Assembly: GCA_049976725.1 (NCBI GenBank)
Contig: JBMFHR010000045.1
Span: 1-6,585 of the forward strand
Length of the DNA: 6,585 bases
From: Conexivisphaera sp049976725
Lineage (GTDB): Archaea; Thermoproteota; Nitrososphaeria; Conexivisphaerales; Conexivisphaeraceae
Direction of reading: 5' to 3'
This document shows positions 1 to 6,327 of the stretch, piece after piece. Every line of letters starts with the position of its first letter. The stretch's first letter is position 1. Under the pieces are notes generated by a model that did no database searches, was not told the origin of the DNA, and saw nothing but the letters and a program-made list of their open reading frames with translations. The position numbers and the translations under genes are program-made.

Positions 1-1
1 G

Positions 2-85
2 CCGGAGACATTCAGCCTCCCCGTGCCGTCATCGCTTCCCGTAATAAGTACCCCTCGGTACGTCCCGGCAGTGAGTTCCCCATGA
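2..85 (+). CDS. C-terminal end of an unidentified upstream gene (partial)
   Basis: The frame beginning at base 2 is open to a TGA at 83-85. That TGA overlaps the ATG of the permease gene at 82-84 as an ATGA junction, the same type of coupling used at 4536-4539. This is the main reason to believe the frame is coding. The 27 visible residues start PETFSLPVPSS and end VPAVSSP. They are rich in Pro, Ser and Val and too short to assign. A solute-binding protein would be a natural neighbour of a FecCD permease, but nothing seen here proves it. The permease frame itself is also open to the window edge, though it has no start codon upstream of 82, so an N-terminally longer permease is an alternative. 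Confidence 0.4.
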   Translation, partial: PETFSLPVPSSLPVISTPRYVPAVSSP

Positions 86-1014
86 GGAGCGGCCTTCTCC
101 ACCTGCTGCTCCCGCTATTTTTCGTGCTCTCCGTGCTCACCGGACCATACGGCATAATCAGTCCGCTCTCGCACGGGCTCGGATCCTTCGTCCTCGAGCT
201 GAGGCTCCTCAGGGCCATCTCGGCCGCGCTCGTGGGCATGGCGCTGGCGGCCTCCGGATCCGGCCTCCAGGCGCTGCTGAAGAACCCGCTGGCGGATCCG
301 TACATATTGGGCGTCTCATCCGGCGCCGCCCTCGGCGTGCTGGCGGCCGTCGCGGTGGGGCTCCTGTGGCCGCTCGAAGTCTCGCTCGCCGCCCTGGCCG
401 GCGGCCTCGCCGCCCTCGCGCTCGTGATGGCGATCTCGTCCGCGCTGGGGCTCACGAACCTCTCGCTGGTGCTGGTCGGCGTGGCCGCTTCCTACGCCCT
501 GAGCTCCGTGGACATGGTGCTCATGATGGACTTGGGTCCCTCAGTCCAGGGCTCCCTCGCGTGGCTGTTCGGGACAGTCGCCTATGTGCTGTGGAGCGAG
601 CTCGTCTACGCGGCCCCCCTGATGGTGTGCGGCGCGATATGGATATTCCTGAGGGCCGGCCACCTGGAGTCCCTCATGCTCGGCGACGACGTCGCCGAGT
701 CCATGGGGGTGAGGGCCCGCAGGCTGAGGGCCGAGGTGGCGCTGGCCTCGGCCCTCTCCACGTCCGCGGCCGTCGCCGTGGCGGGCCCCGTCGGCTTCGT
801 GGGACTCGTGGCCCCCTGGCTCGCCAGGCTCGGGTCCGGCGGGGCGTTCCGCAGGACCTACCCGCTCTCGCTCTCGCTCGGGGCCTCGCTCACGGTCGCG
901 GCCGACCTCGCCTCCAGGTTCGTGCAGCCCGGGGGCATGGCCCCGCTGACCTCGGTGACTGCGCTCATGGGGGCGCCCGTCCTGGTGTACTTACTGGCCA
1001 AGTGGGGGCGGTGA
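82..1014 (+). CDS. FecCD/BtuC-family ABC importer permease
   Basis: This 310-residue polytopic membrane protein belongs to the FecCD family, the transmembrane half of type II importers for siderophore-iron, haem, cobalamin or molybdate. Family landmarks appear in order. The motif around residues 41-85 includes RLLRAISAALVG, GLQALLKNPLADP and LGVSSGAALG. WLFGTV follows at 161-166. The ATPase-coupling region LGDDVAESMGV lies at 200-210. GPVGFVGLVAPWLAR is at 235-249 and ALMGAPVLVYLL at 294-305. Hydrophobic stretches fill most of the rest. The family usually has Pro-His where this protein has Pro-Trp (245-246), and the chain is slightly shorter than the usual 320-340 residues. ATG82 is chosen because it is the only in-frame start in the window, overlaps the previous stop and places the first membrane helix at once; a weak GTGAG lies 6 bases upstream. 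The substrate cannot be predicted. The gene overlaps the ATPase gene by TGATG. Confidence 0.9.
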   Translation: MRSGLLHLLLPLFFVLSVLTGPYGIISPLSHGLGSFVLELRLLRAISAALVGMALAASGSGLQALLKNPLADPYILGVSSGAALGVLAAVAVGLLWPLEVSLAALAGGLAALALVMAISSALGLTNLSLVLVGVAASYALSSVDMVLMMDLGPSVQGSLAWLFGTVAYVLWSELVYAAPLMVCGAIWIFLRAGHLESLMLGDDVAESMGVRARRLRAEVALASALSTSAAVAVAGPVGFVGLVAPWLARLGSGGAFRRTYPLSLSLGASLTVAADLASRFVQPGGMAPLTSVTALMGAPVLVYLLAKWGR

Positions 1015-1799
1015 TGGCGTTGGACCCTCTGCTCGAGGCGAGATCCCTCACCCTGGCTTACGGGGGCCGCGTCGCCCTGAGGGACCTCGACCTGTCGGCG
1101 TATCCGGGCGAGGTCCTCGCGGTGGTGGGGCCGAACGGCGCGGGCAAGACGACCCTCCTCAGAGCGATATCGGGCTCCATAGAGGTCGCCGGCGGGGAGC
1201 TCGCGTGCTGCGGAACCCGCGCCCTCCCCGGGGAGAGGCTGGGGTCCGGCTCCTATGTGTCGTACTCTCCCGCGCACCCCGACGTGGATCCCTGGCTCTC
1301 CGCGCGCGACGTCGTCCTGTCGTACAGGATGGGGCCCCAAAGGCCCTGGTCCAGGCCAACGGCGGAGGACCTGAGGGCGGTCAACGCGTCCCTCGGCCGC
1401 CTGGGCATCAGTGCCCTCGCCGACAGGAGGATGTCCGAGATGAGCTCGGGGGAGCGCAAGATGGTCATGCTGGCCGCGGCCCTCTCCCGCGGCTCTGAGG
1501 TGCTCCTCCTGGACGAGCCGCTGGCCAACCTGGACCTGAGGAATCAGTCCGTGGCCATGGCGGCCATCAGGGCCGCGGCCAGCGGGGGCGCGCTCGTGAT
1601 CGTCACTTCCCACGAGCTCCACCTGCTGGGACTCTACGCGGACCGCGTGCTCGTGCTCTCGAACGGGAGGGCGTTCGCCGTCGGCCCGGCGTCCTCCACC
1701 CTGAGCCGGGAGCTGCTCGAGCGCGCCTACGGCGTTCGCCTTAGGGAGGAGCGCGCCCTGGTGCCCGCGCTGGATCCGCCGAGGCGACGATCCCACATA
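1014..1799 (+). CDS. FecE/BtuD-type ABC transporter ATPase (3' end uncertain)
   Basis: This is the nucleotide-binding subunit that would drive the FecCD permease. The ATG overlaps the permease stop (TGATG) behind a G-rich SD-like stretch. Visible motifs are Walker A GPNGAGKT (39-46), signature MSSGER (143-148), Walker B VLLLDEP (163-169) with Asp167 and Glu168, D-loop NLD (172-174) and H-loop His200. The Q-loop position, normally the Gln of a YVPQSP-like motif, reads YVSYSP (81-86), so Tyr84 replaces the Gln. Recognisable similarity ends near residue 255-262, the normal family length, but this frame has no stop there. It runs on through the AT-rich promoter and into the next gene, to 3011. 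The other two frames do stop at once (TAA 1798-1800 and TAA 1805-1807). A one-base indel near 1775-1790, real or an assembly error, would give a normal end. The end given here is therefore a domain boundary, not a stop codon. Confidence 0.8.
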
Positions 1800-1852
1800 A
1801 TGACTAATAAAATAATTGGAGTAAATGCTTTCCAGTGGCGGTGTCCGGGCGA

Positions 1853-1863
1853 CATTAATATAA
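1853..1863 (+). promoter_or_regulatory. Archaeal TATA-box promoter of the transhydroxylase genes
   Basis: CATTAATATAA is an AT-rich box in an otherwise GC-rich window. Its centre (about 1860) is about 28 bases from the TTG start at 1888, the usual archaeal TATA-to-start-site distance, so the mRNA would begin at or next to the start codon. No Shine-Dalgarno site precedes the TTG, which agrees with leaderless initiation. A second AT-rich patch (ATAAAATAATT, about 1807-1817) could be an extra promoter or the end of the upstream operon. The promoter call is inferred from composition and spacing. Confidence 0.6.
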
Positions 1864-1882
1864 AGTCCGTCCTCCACGGACT
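1864..1882. promoter_or_regulatory. Perfect inverted repeat between TATA box and start: candidate operator
   Basis: The arms AGTCCGT (1864-1870) and ACGGACT (1876-1882) are exact reverse complements separated by CCTCC. The repeat directly abuts the TATA box and ends just before the predicted transcription start. A dimeric repressor bound here would block RNA polymerase recruitment, a common archaeal arrangement. It is unlikely to be an intrinsic terminator because no T-run follows. The regulator is not in the window. The palindrome is directly visible; operator function is inference. Confidence 0.45.
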
Positions 1883-1887
1883 CCGGT

Positions 1888-4539
1888 TTGGAGCACGAGC
1901 CAGAGGTCGGCTTCGGTTGGGAGCTCGAGGATGGAACCAAGGTTTACACGAACCTGACCAACGAGGGACCCGTACTCGTCCACGTGAAGGATGGCAGGAT
2001 CGTGAGGGTGGAGCCGCTGAAGCTGTCGCCCGAGGACGCGGAGTCCTGGACCATAGAGGCGAGGGGCAAGAGATTCTCTCCCCCCAGGAAGGCGCTCGTG
2101 CCGGCCTACGTCCTCGCGGAGAGGGCCAGGGTCTACTCGCCGACGCGCGTCCTCTACCCCATGAAGAGGGTCGACTTCGATCCCAACAAGCCGCCGGACC
2201 AGAGGAAGGCGGAGAACAGGGGCAAGTCGGGGTACGAGAGGATATCATGGGAGGAGGCGCTCGACATACTCGAGCAGGAGATAACCAGGATGTACAAGAC
2301 GTACGGGCCGGGCGCGATCGGGACCACCTCCTCGTCCCACCACTCCTGGGGCGTCATAGGCTACAGGCTCAGCGCCTACTTCAGGTTCATAGACATACTC
2401 GGGGTCACGTACGCGGACCACAACCCGGACAGCTGGGAGGGTGCCCTCTGGGGCTCGGTCCACATGTACGGGTTCAACTGGGGCGTCGGGGTCCCCGAGC
2501 AGAACGACCTGCTGACCGACGCGCTCCAGAACACCGAGATGATCGTGCTGTGGTCCGCGGACCCCGAGACCACCCTGGGGACCTACGCCGGGTTCGAGAG
2601 CAATCCCTGGCGCCAGTGGCTCAAGGAGCTCGGCGTGAAGTTCGTGATAATAGATCCCTTCTACAACTACACCGCGGTCAACTTCGCGGACAAGTGGATA
2701 GCGCCGAGGCCGGGGACGGACACGGCGCTCGCTGCAGCCATAGCCTACGTGTGGATAACCGAGGGCACGTACGACAAGGAGTACGTCGAGACCCACACCG
2801 TCGGCTTCGACAAGTTCCGCGACTACATACTGGGCAAGGAGGACGGGATCCCGAAGACCCCCGAGTGGGCCGAGAGGATAACCGACGTGCCGGCCAGGGA
2901 GATAAGGGCGCTGGCCAGGGAGTGGGCCAGGAAGAGGACCATGCTGGGGTACGGCAGCAGGCCCGGGATGGGCGGCGCCGGCCGCTCCGCCTACGGTCAC
3001 GAGTGGGCTAGGTACATGGTGGCGCTGCAGGCGATGCAGGGCGTCGGAAGGCCCGGCGTCAACTGGTGGTCGACCAGCACGGGCACGCCGAACACGCCGA
3101 ACGTGCCCGAGGACTCCAACCCGTACGGCTTCTTCTTCCCCGGATACGGCGACGGCGGGATCTCCGGGGACACGGGGAACACCGGCGCGGCAAGGATCCT
3201 GCCGCGCGGCTTCGTCAGGATCCCCGTGAGCGACAGGATAAATCAGCCGGGCGGGCAGCACGTGCTCAGGCTCATACTCCCCGAGGCCATAATGAACCCT
3301 CCCGTCGAGTGGAGGGGCAAGGGCTTCAACACGATATCGATAGAGTCGCAGTTCAAGAAGTACAAGTATCCTGAGGACGGTTACTCCGAGATCCGCATGT
3401 TCTGGCGCTACGGCGCCGCCTACATAGGGACTATGACCAACACTAACAGGTGGGTCAGGATGTACAGGAGCCCCAAGCTGGAGTTCGTGGTGAATCAGAA
3501 CCCCTGGCTCGAGGGGGAGGCCAAGTTCGCCGACCTGATACTGCCCGCCGCGACGAGCTTCGAGCGCTGGGACATAGGCGAGTTCTCCAACATATCTGGC
3601 CAGTCCGTGGAGAGCGTTCAGTTCGTCAACCACAGGATAGTGGTGCTGCAGATGAAGGCGATAGAGCCGCTCGGCGAGTCGAAGGCCGACTACGACATCT
3701 TCGCGATGGTCGCCAAGAGGCTCGGCTTCTACGAGAAGTACACGGAGGGCGGCATGACGTTGCTCGACTGGGTCAAGAGGTTCTACGAGAGGAGCGATCT
3801 GTCGAAGTACATCTCCTGGGAGGAGTTCAAGAGGCGCGGATACTTCGTGGTGCCGGTCAAGAAGCGCCCCATAACGCCCGCCCTCAGGTGGTTCTACGAG
3901 GGCCGGAGGAGGGACACTATAGGCGCCGGCCCGGCCGGGGGAGGCGTGATGGGGATGCCCGACGGCACGGGCCTGGGGACCCAGAGCGGGAAGATAGAGT
4001 TCGAGTCGAACAGCCTGAAGAGGTTCGATCCGAACGATCCCGAGAGGCCCCCGGTGCCCCACTACATACCGCCCTGGGAGGGCCCGAATACTCCCCACGC
4101 CGAGAAGTACCCCCTGCAGCTTATGTCGCCGCACGCGAGGTACAGCTTCCACACCCAGTACGACGCGAAGGAGACTTGGGTGGACGAGATTCCGGAGCAC
4201 AGGAGGAGGGGCCCGGACGGCTACTTCTACAGGGTCATGAGGATAAACCCGGCTGACGCGGCCAGGAGGGGGATAAGGGACGGCGACCTCGTCAGGGTCT
4301 ACAACGACAGGGGCTCCGTCATCTGCATAGCGGAGGTGACCGAGAGGATACGCCCCGGCACTGTGCACTGCTACCAGGCGTCGGCCGCCTACGACCCGAT
4401 CGGGGAGCCCGGGGAGTCCCCCGACAGGGGAGGCTCGATAAACCTGCTGACCCCACACAGGTTCCTGTCCAAGAACGCCAACGGCATGGCACCTAGCAGC
4501 GCCATGGTGGAGGTCGAGAAGTGGGAGGGATCCAGATGA
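1888..4539 (+). CDS. athL: Pyrogallol-type transhydroxylase large (molybdopterin) subunit
   Basis: This 883-residue protein belongs to the DMSO-reductase superfamily. It carries the bis-MGD molybdenum cofactor and is closest to AthL, which transfers hydroxyl groups between polyhydroxybenzenes without O2 (pyrogallol to phloroglucinol). Visible parts are an N-terminal VHVKDGRIVRVEP (31-43), SSHHSWG (149-155), NPDSWEG (179-185), DPETTLGTYAGFESN (225-239), NQNPWLEGEAKFADLILPA (536-554) and a C-terminal dinucleotide-binding domain with GDLVRVYNDRGSV (799-811). Ser182 is the likely Mo ligand, beside Asp181, with His151 and Arg160. The only cysteines are 813 and 828, so the usual N-terminal [4Fe-4S] cluster is absent, as in AthL. 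No Tat or other signal is present, implying a cytoplasmic enzyme. TTG1888 is the only start after the in-frame TAA at 1861-1863; the next (GTG1984) would remove a conserved strand. Three remembered pocket residues differ from Pelobacter AthL (Met361, Ile569, Gln572), so the exact substrate is open. The gene overlaps the small-subunit gene by ATGA. Confidence 0.9.
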   Translation: MEHEPEVGFGWELEDGTKVYTNLTNEGPVLVHVKDGRIVRVEPLKLSPEDAESWTIEARGKRFSPPRKALVPAYVLAERARVYSPTRVLYPMKRVDFDPNKPPDQRKAENRGKSGYERISWEEALDILEQEITRMYKTYGPGAIGTTSSSHHSWGVIGYRLSAYFRFIDILGVTYADHNPDSWEGALWGSVHMYGFNWGVGVPEQNDLLTDALQNTEMIVLWSADPETTLGTYAGFESNPWRQWLKELGVKFVIIDPFYNYTAVNFADKWIAPRPGTDTALAAAIAYVWITEGTYDKEYVETHTVGFDKFRDYILGKEDGIPKTPEWAERITDVPAREIRALAREWARKRTMLGYGSRPGMGGAGRSAYGHEWARYMVALQAMQGVGRPGVNWWSTSTGTPNTPNVPEDSNPYGFFFPGYGDGGISGDTGNTGAARILPRGFVRIPVSDRINQPGGQHVLRLILPEAIMNPPVEWRGKGFNTISIESQFKKYKYPEDGYSEIRMFWRYGAAYIGTMTNTNRWVRMYRSPKLEFVVNQNPWLEGEAKFADLILPAATSFERWDIGEFSNISGQSVESVQFVNHRIVVLQMKAIEPLGESKADYDIFAMVAKRLGFYEKYTEGGMTLLDWVKRFYERSDLSKYISWEEFKRRGYFVVPVKKRPITPALRWFYEGRRRDTIGAGPAGGGVMGMPDGTGLGTQSGKIEFESNSLKRFDPNDPERPPVPHYIPPWEGPNTPHAEKYPLQLMSPHARYSFHTQYDAKETWVDEIPEHRRRGPDGYFYRVMRINPADAARRGIRDGDLVRVYNDRGSVICIAEVTERIRPGTVHCYQASAAYDPIGEPGESPDRGGSINLLTPHRFLSKNANGMAPSSAMVEVEKWEGSR
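4523..4529 (+). promoter_or_regulatory. Shine-Dalgarno site that decides the small-subunit start
   Basis: GGGAGGG, with core GGAGG at 4524-4528, ends about seven bases before ATG4536. It lies inside the last codons of the large-subunit gene. Its position favours ATG4536 over the in-frame GTG at 4521, which would have no such site and would add only five residues. This fits coupled translation of an operon-internal gene, in contrast to the SD-less first genes nearby. Confidence 0.7.
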
Positions 4540-5429
4540 CCCGCTACGGCATGGTGATAGACGTTGCGAAGTGCAACGCCTGCTACAACTGCTTCGTCGC
4601 CTGCAAGGACGAGTTCTGGGGCAACGACTACCCGCCCTACTCCAGGGCCCAGCCCAAGCTGGGCCAGCAGTGGGTGAGGGTCGAGAGGAAGGAGAGGGGC
4701 CACTTCCCATTCGTAACGGTGGCCTACATGCCCGTCATGTGTCAGATGTGCAGGGACCCGCCCTGCGTCAAGGCGGCGAAGGATGGCGCCGTGTACGTGA
4801 GGGACGACGGCATAGTGATCATAGACCCCGAGAAGTCGAAGGGCCAGAGGCAGATAGTGGACTCCTGCCCCTACGGCGCGATATTCTGGAACGAGGAGCT
4901 CCAGATACCCCAGAAGTGCACGTTCTGCGCGCACCGCGTGGACAAGGGGCTCCAGCCCAGGTGCGTCGACGCCTGTCCCACCGGGGCGATGGTGTTCGGC
5001 GACCTGGACGACCCGGAGAGCGAGGTCAGCAGGATCCTCAGGGCGACCGGCGCCGGCCAGCCGTACAGGAGCGACGTGACGAAGGTCACTTACTCCGGGA
5101 AGCCCGAGGCCTACGAACCGAAGCCAGGCGTCGGCCCAAATGTGATATACCTCAACCTGCACAGGATGACCAAGCTCTTCATAGCTGGGAGCGTTGCGCT
5201 GAGGGAGACCGACGACCTCGTGGAGGGCGCCTCGGTGGCGCTCCTGACCGACGGGCGGGAGGTGGCCAGGACCTCGACGGACGCCTTCGGCCAGTTCCAA
5301 TTCGACGCGCTGGAGCCGGGCAAGTACACGGTGAGGATCGAGTACCCGGGCCACCGCGCGCTGACGGCGGATGTCGACCTGAGGGAGAGCACGTACCTCG
5401 GGTACCTCTTCCTGGAGAAGCAGCGATAG
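4536..5429 (+). CDS. bthL: Transhydroxylase small subunit: three [4Fe-4S] clusters plus beta-barrel domain
   Basis: This 297-residue iron-sulfur partner of the molybdenum subunit belongs to the NrfC/DmsB-like ferredoxin family, BthL type. Twelve cysteines are visible: 13, 16, 19 and 23 (CNACYNCFVAC), 69, 72 and 77 (CQMCRDPPC), 111 (CPYG), 128 and 131 (CTFC), 143 and 147 (CVDACP). This suits three [4Fe-4S] clusters rather than the four (16 Cys) usual in such subunits, and matches my recollection of the Pelobacter enzyme. Residues about 206-297 form a separate beta-rich domain of Cna-B/transthyretin type, with EGASVALL (230-237), TDAFGQFQFDALEPGKYTV (248-266) and a closing YLGYLFLEK; BthL has a similar extra domain. 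No signal peptide or membrane anchor is present, so the complex should be soluble in the cytoplasm. The ATG overlaps the large-subunit stop (ATGA). The clusters have no obvious net redox role in transhydroxylation. Confidence 0.9.
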   Translation: MTRYGMVIDVAKCNACYNCFVACKDEFWGNDYPPYSRAQPKLGQQWVRVERKERGHFPFVTVAYMPVMCQMCRDPPCVKAAKDGAVYVRDDGIVIIDPEKSKGQRQIVDSCPYGAIFWNEELQIPQKCTFCAHRVDKGLQPRCVDACPTGAMVFGDLDDPESEVSRILRATGAGQPYRSDVTKVTYSGKPEAYEPKPGVGPNVIYLNLHRMTKLFIAGSVALRETDDLVEGASVALLTDGREVARTSTDAFGQFQFDALEPGKYTVRIEYPGHRALTADVDLRESTYLGYLFLEKQR

Positions 5430-5443
5430 CTCCGCCAACGATC

Positions 5444-5453
5444 AAGCTTTAAT
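5444..5453 (+). promoter_or_regulatory. TATA/BRE-like promoter of the enoyl-CoA hydratase gene
   Basis: AAGCTTTAAT lies in the 48-base gap after the small-subunit stop. Its centre is about 28 bases before ATG5478, predicting a leaderless transcript. No Shine-Dalgarno site is visible before that ATG. The core AAGCTT(T)AA is shared with the promoter at 6328-6339. The hydratase can therefore be transcribed on its own, although readthrough from the upstream genes is not excluded. Confidence 0.55.
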
Positions 5454-5477
5454 CTCTCCCGGCGCTCGGCAGCGGCG

Positions 5478-6272
5478 ATGTCGCTGAGCTTCACCAAGAT
5501 AATTTACGAGAAGCGCGATGGGGTCGCGTGGATCACGCTGAACAACCCAGAGAGGTACAACGCCCTGGAGAAGTCCATGAGGGCGGAGCTCAAGGCCGCG
5601 CTGGAGGATGCCTGGAGGGACGACTCCGTGAGGGCCGTGGTCATCAGGGGATCTGGTAAGGCGTTCAGCGCGGGCGGCGACATAAAGGCGATGCTCGAGT
5701 GGACCCCGACCGTCGCCATGAGGGAGCTCAAGGAGCTGGGGACCGCCTTCGTCATAGAGAGGATCATCAGGGATATGCCGAAGCCCGTGATAGCCATGGT
5801 GCACGGCTACTGCCTCGGAGGGGGGTTCGAGCTGGCCATGGCGTGCGACCTCGTCGTGGCCTCCTCGGACGCCAAGTTCGGCAGCCCCGAGATAGGCATA
5901 GGGCTCATACCCGGGAGCGGCGGCACCCAGATGCTTCCCAGACACGTCGGGGAGAAGAAGGCTAAGGAGCTGATATTCACCGGCGACCAGATATCGGCTG
6001 AGGAGGCCGCGAGGCTAGGTCTGGTCAACCGCGTGGTGCCCCCGGATGGGCTTCAGGGCGCCGTGGAGGAGCTGCTGGCAAAGCTGAAGTCCAAGAGCCC
6101 CGTTGCGCTGGCCGCGGCCAAGGAGGCCATCAACGCCTCGCTCGAGCTCGGGCTCACACAAGGAATAAGGTACGAAGCACAGGTCTTCTCCCAGCTCTTC
6201 TCGACGGAGGACCAGAAGGAGGGGGCCAGGGCATTCCTGGAGAAGAGGAAGCCGGAGTGGAGGGGGCGCTGA
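5478..6272 (+). CDS. Enoyl-CoA hydratase / crotonase family protein
   Basis: This is a complete 264-residue crotonase-fold protein of normal family length. It probably adds water to a 2-enoyl-CoA to give a 3-hydroxyacyl-CoA in the cytoplasm. Both acid-base glutamates of true hydratases are present with the correct 20-residue spacing: Glu118 in GGGFELAMACD and Glu138 in FGSPEIGIG (Glu144 and Glu164 in the rat enzyme). The oxyanion-hole glycines are Gly67 in AFSAGGDIK and Gly115 in LGGGFE. IPGSGGTQ (144-151) and the C-terminal AFLEKRKPEW are typical. Keeping both glutamates argues for hydratase activity over isomerase, dehalogenase or hydrolase relatives, but the acyl chain cannot be deduced. 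ATG5478 begins about 28 bases after a TATA-like box and has no SD site. Beside aromatic-type enzymes, a role in processing the opened ring product is plausible but inferred. General fatty-acid or crotonyl-CoA metabolism is the alternative. Confidence 0.9.
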   Translation: MSLSFTKIIYEKRDGVAWITLNNPERYNALEKSMRAELKAALEDAWRDDSVRAVVIRGSGKAFSAGGDIKAMLEWTPTVAMRELKELGTAFVIERIIRDMPKPVIAMVHGYCLGGGFELAMACDLVVASSDAKFGSPEIGIGLIPGSGGTQMLPRHVGEKKAKELIFTGDQISAEEAARLGLVNRVVPPDGLQGAVEELLAKLKSKSPVALAAAKEAINASLELGLTQGIRYEAQVFSQLFSTEDQKEGARAFLEKRKPEWRGR

Positions 6273-6285
6273 TTCCCTCCCTAGG

Positions 6286-6312
6286 TACTATATAATGTAT
6301 ATTTTTATAGTA
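6286..6312 (+). terminator. AT-rich, T-run-containing stretch after the hydratase: likely terminator
   Basis: The gap begins 14 bases after the hydratase stop and is sharply AT-rich. It contains arms TACTATA (6286-6292) and TATAGTA (6306-6312), exact reverse complements 13 bases apart, and a run of five T at 6302-6306. Archaeal termination depends mainly on T-rich stretches, so this is a reasonable end for the upstream transcript. The inverted repeat may be a by-product of AT richness or an operator for the next gene. Confidence 0.35.
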
Positions 6313-6327
6313 TATTGTATTGTTAGC

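Noticed and set aside
1825..1863. Twelve-codon ATG frame in the promoter region, possible leader peptide
   Set aside because: It lies upstream of the predicted transcription start, so it would not be in the leaderless mRNA, and it has no SD.
858..1940. 360-residue minus-strand open frame over the ABC genes
   Set aside because: It is a shadow of two conserved + strand genes; its translation is Arg/Gly-rich without family features.
1800..3011. Continuation of the ATPase frame as a 665-residue fusion protein
   Set aside because: Beyond about residue 262 the translation is low-complexity Arg/Gly/Asp-rich sequence out of frame with the conserved molybdoenzyme; it is more simply an artefact of a missing stop.
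4521..4535. GTG4521 as the small-subunit start
   Set aside because: It would put the Shine-Dalgarno sequence inside the coding region; ATG4536 has the right spacing and the ATGA overlap.
2245..4710. 821-residue open frame on the minus strand, antisense to the transhydroxylase large subunit
   Set aside because: It mirrors the high-GC codon bias of the sense gene, has no recognisable motifs, and is covered by a clearly conserved protein on the + strand.
4571..5452. 293-residue + strand frame inside the small subunit gene
   Set aside because: It lies entirely over the cysteine-motif ferredoxin gene in another frame; its Arg/Gly/Leu-rich composition is typical of GC-rich shadow frames.
6286..6312. 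AT-rich inverted repeat as a mobile-element end or attachment site
   Set aside because: No transposase, target duplication or tRNA end is nearby; the stretch fits a terminator and promoter gap.
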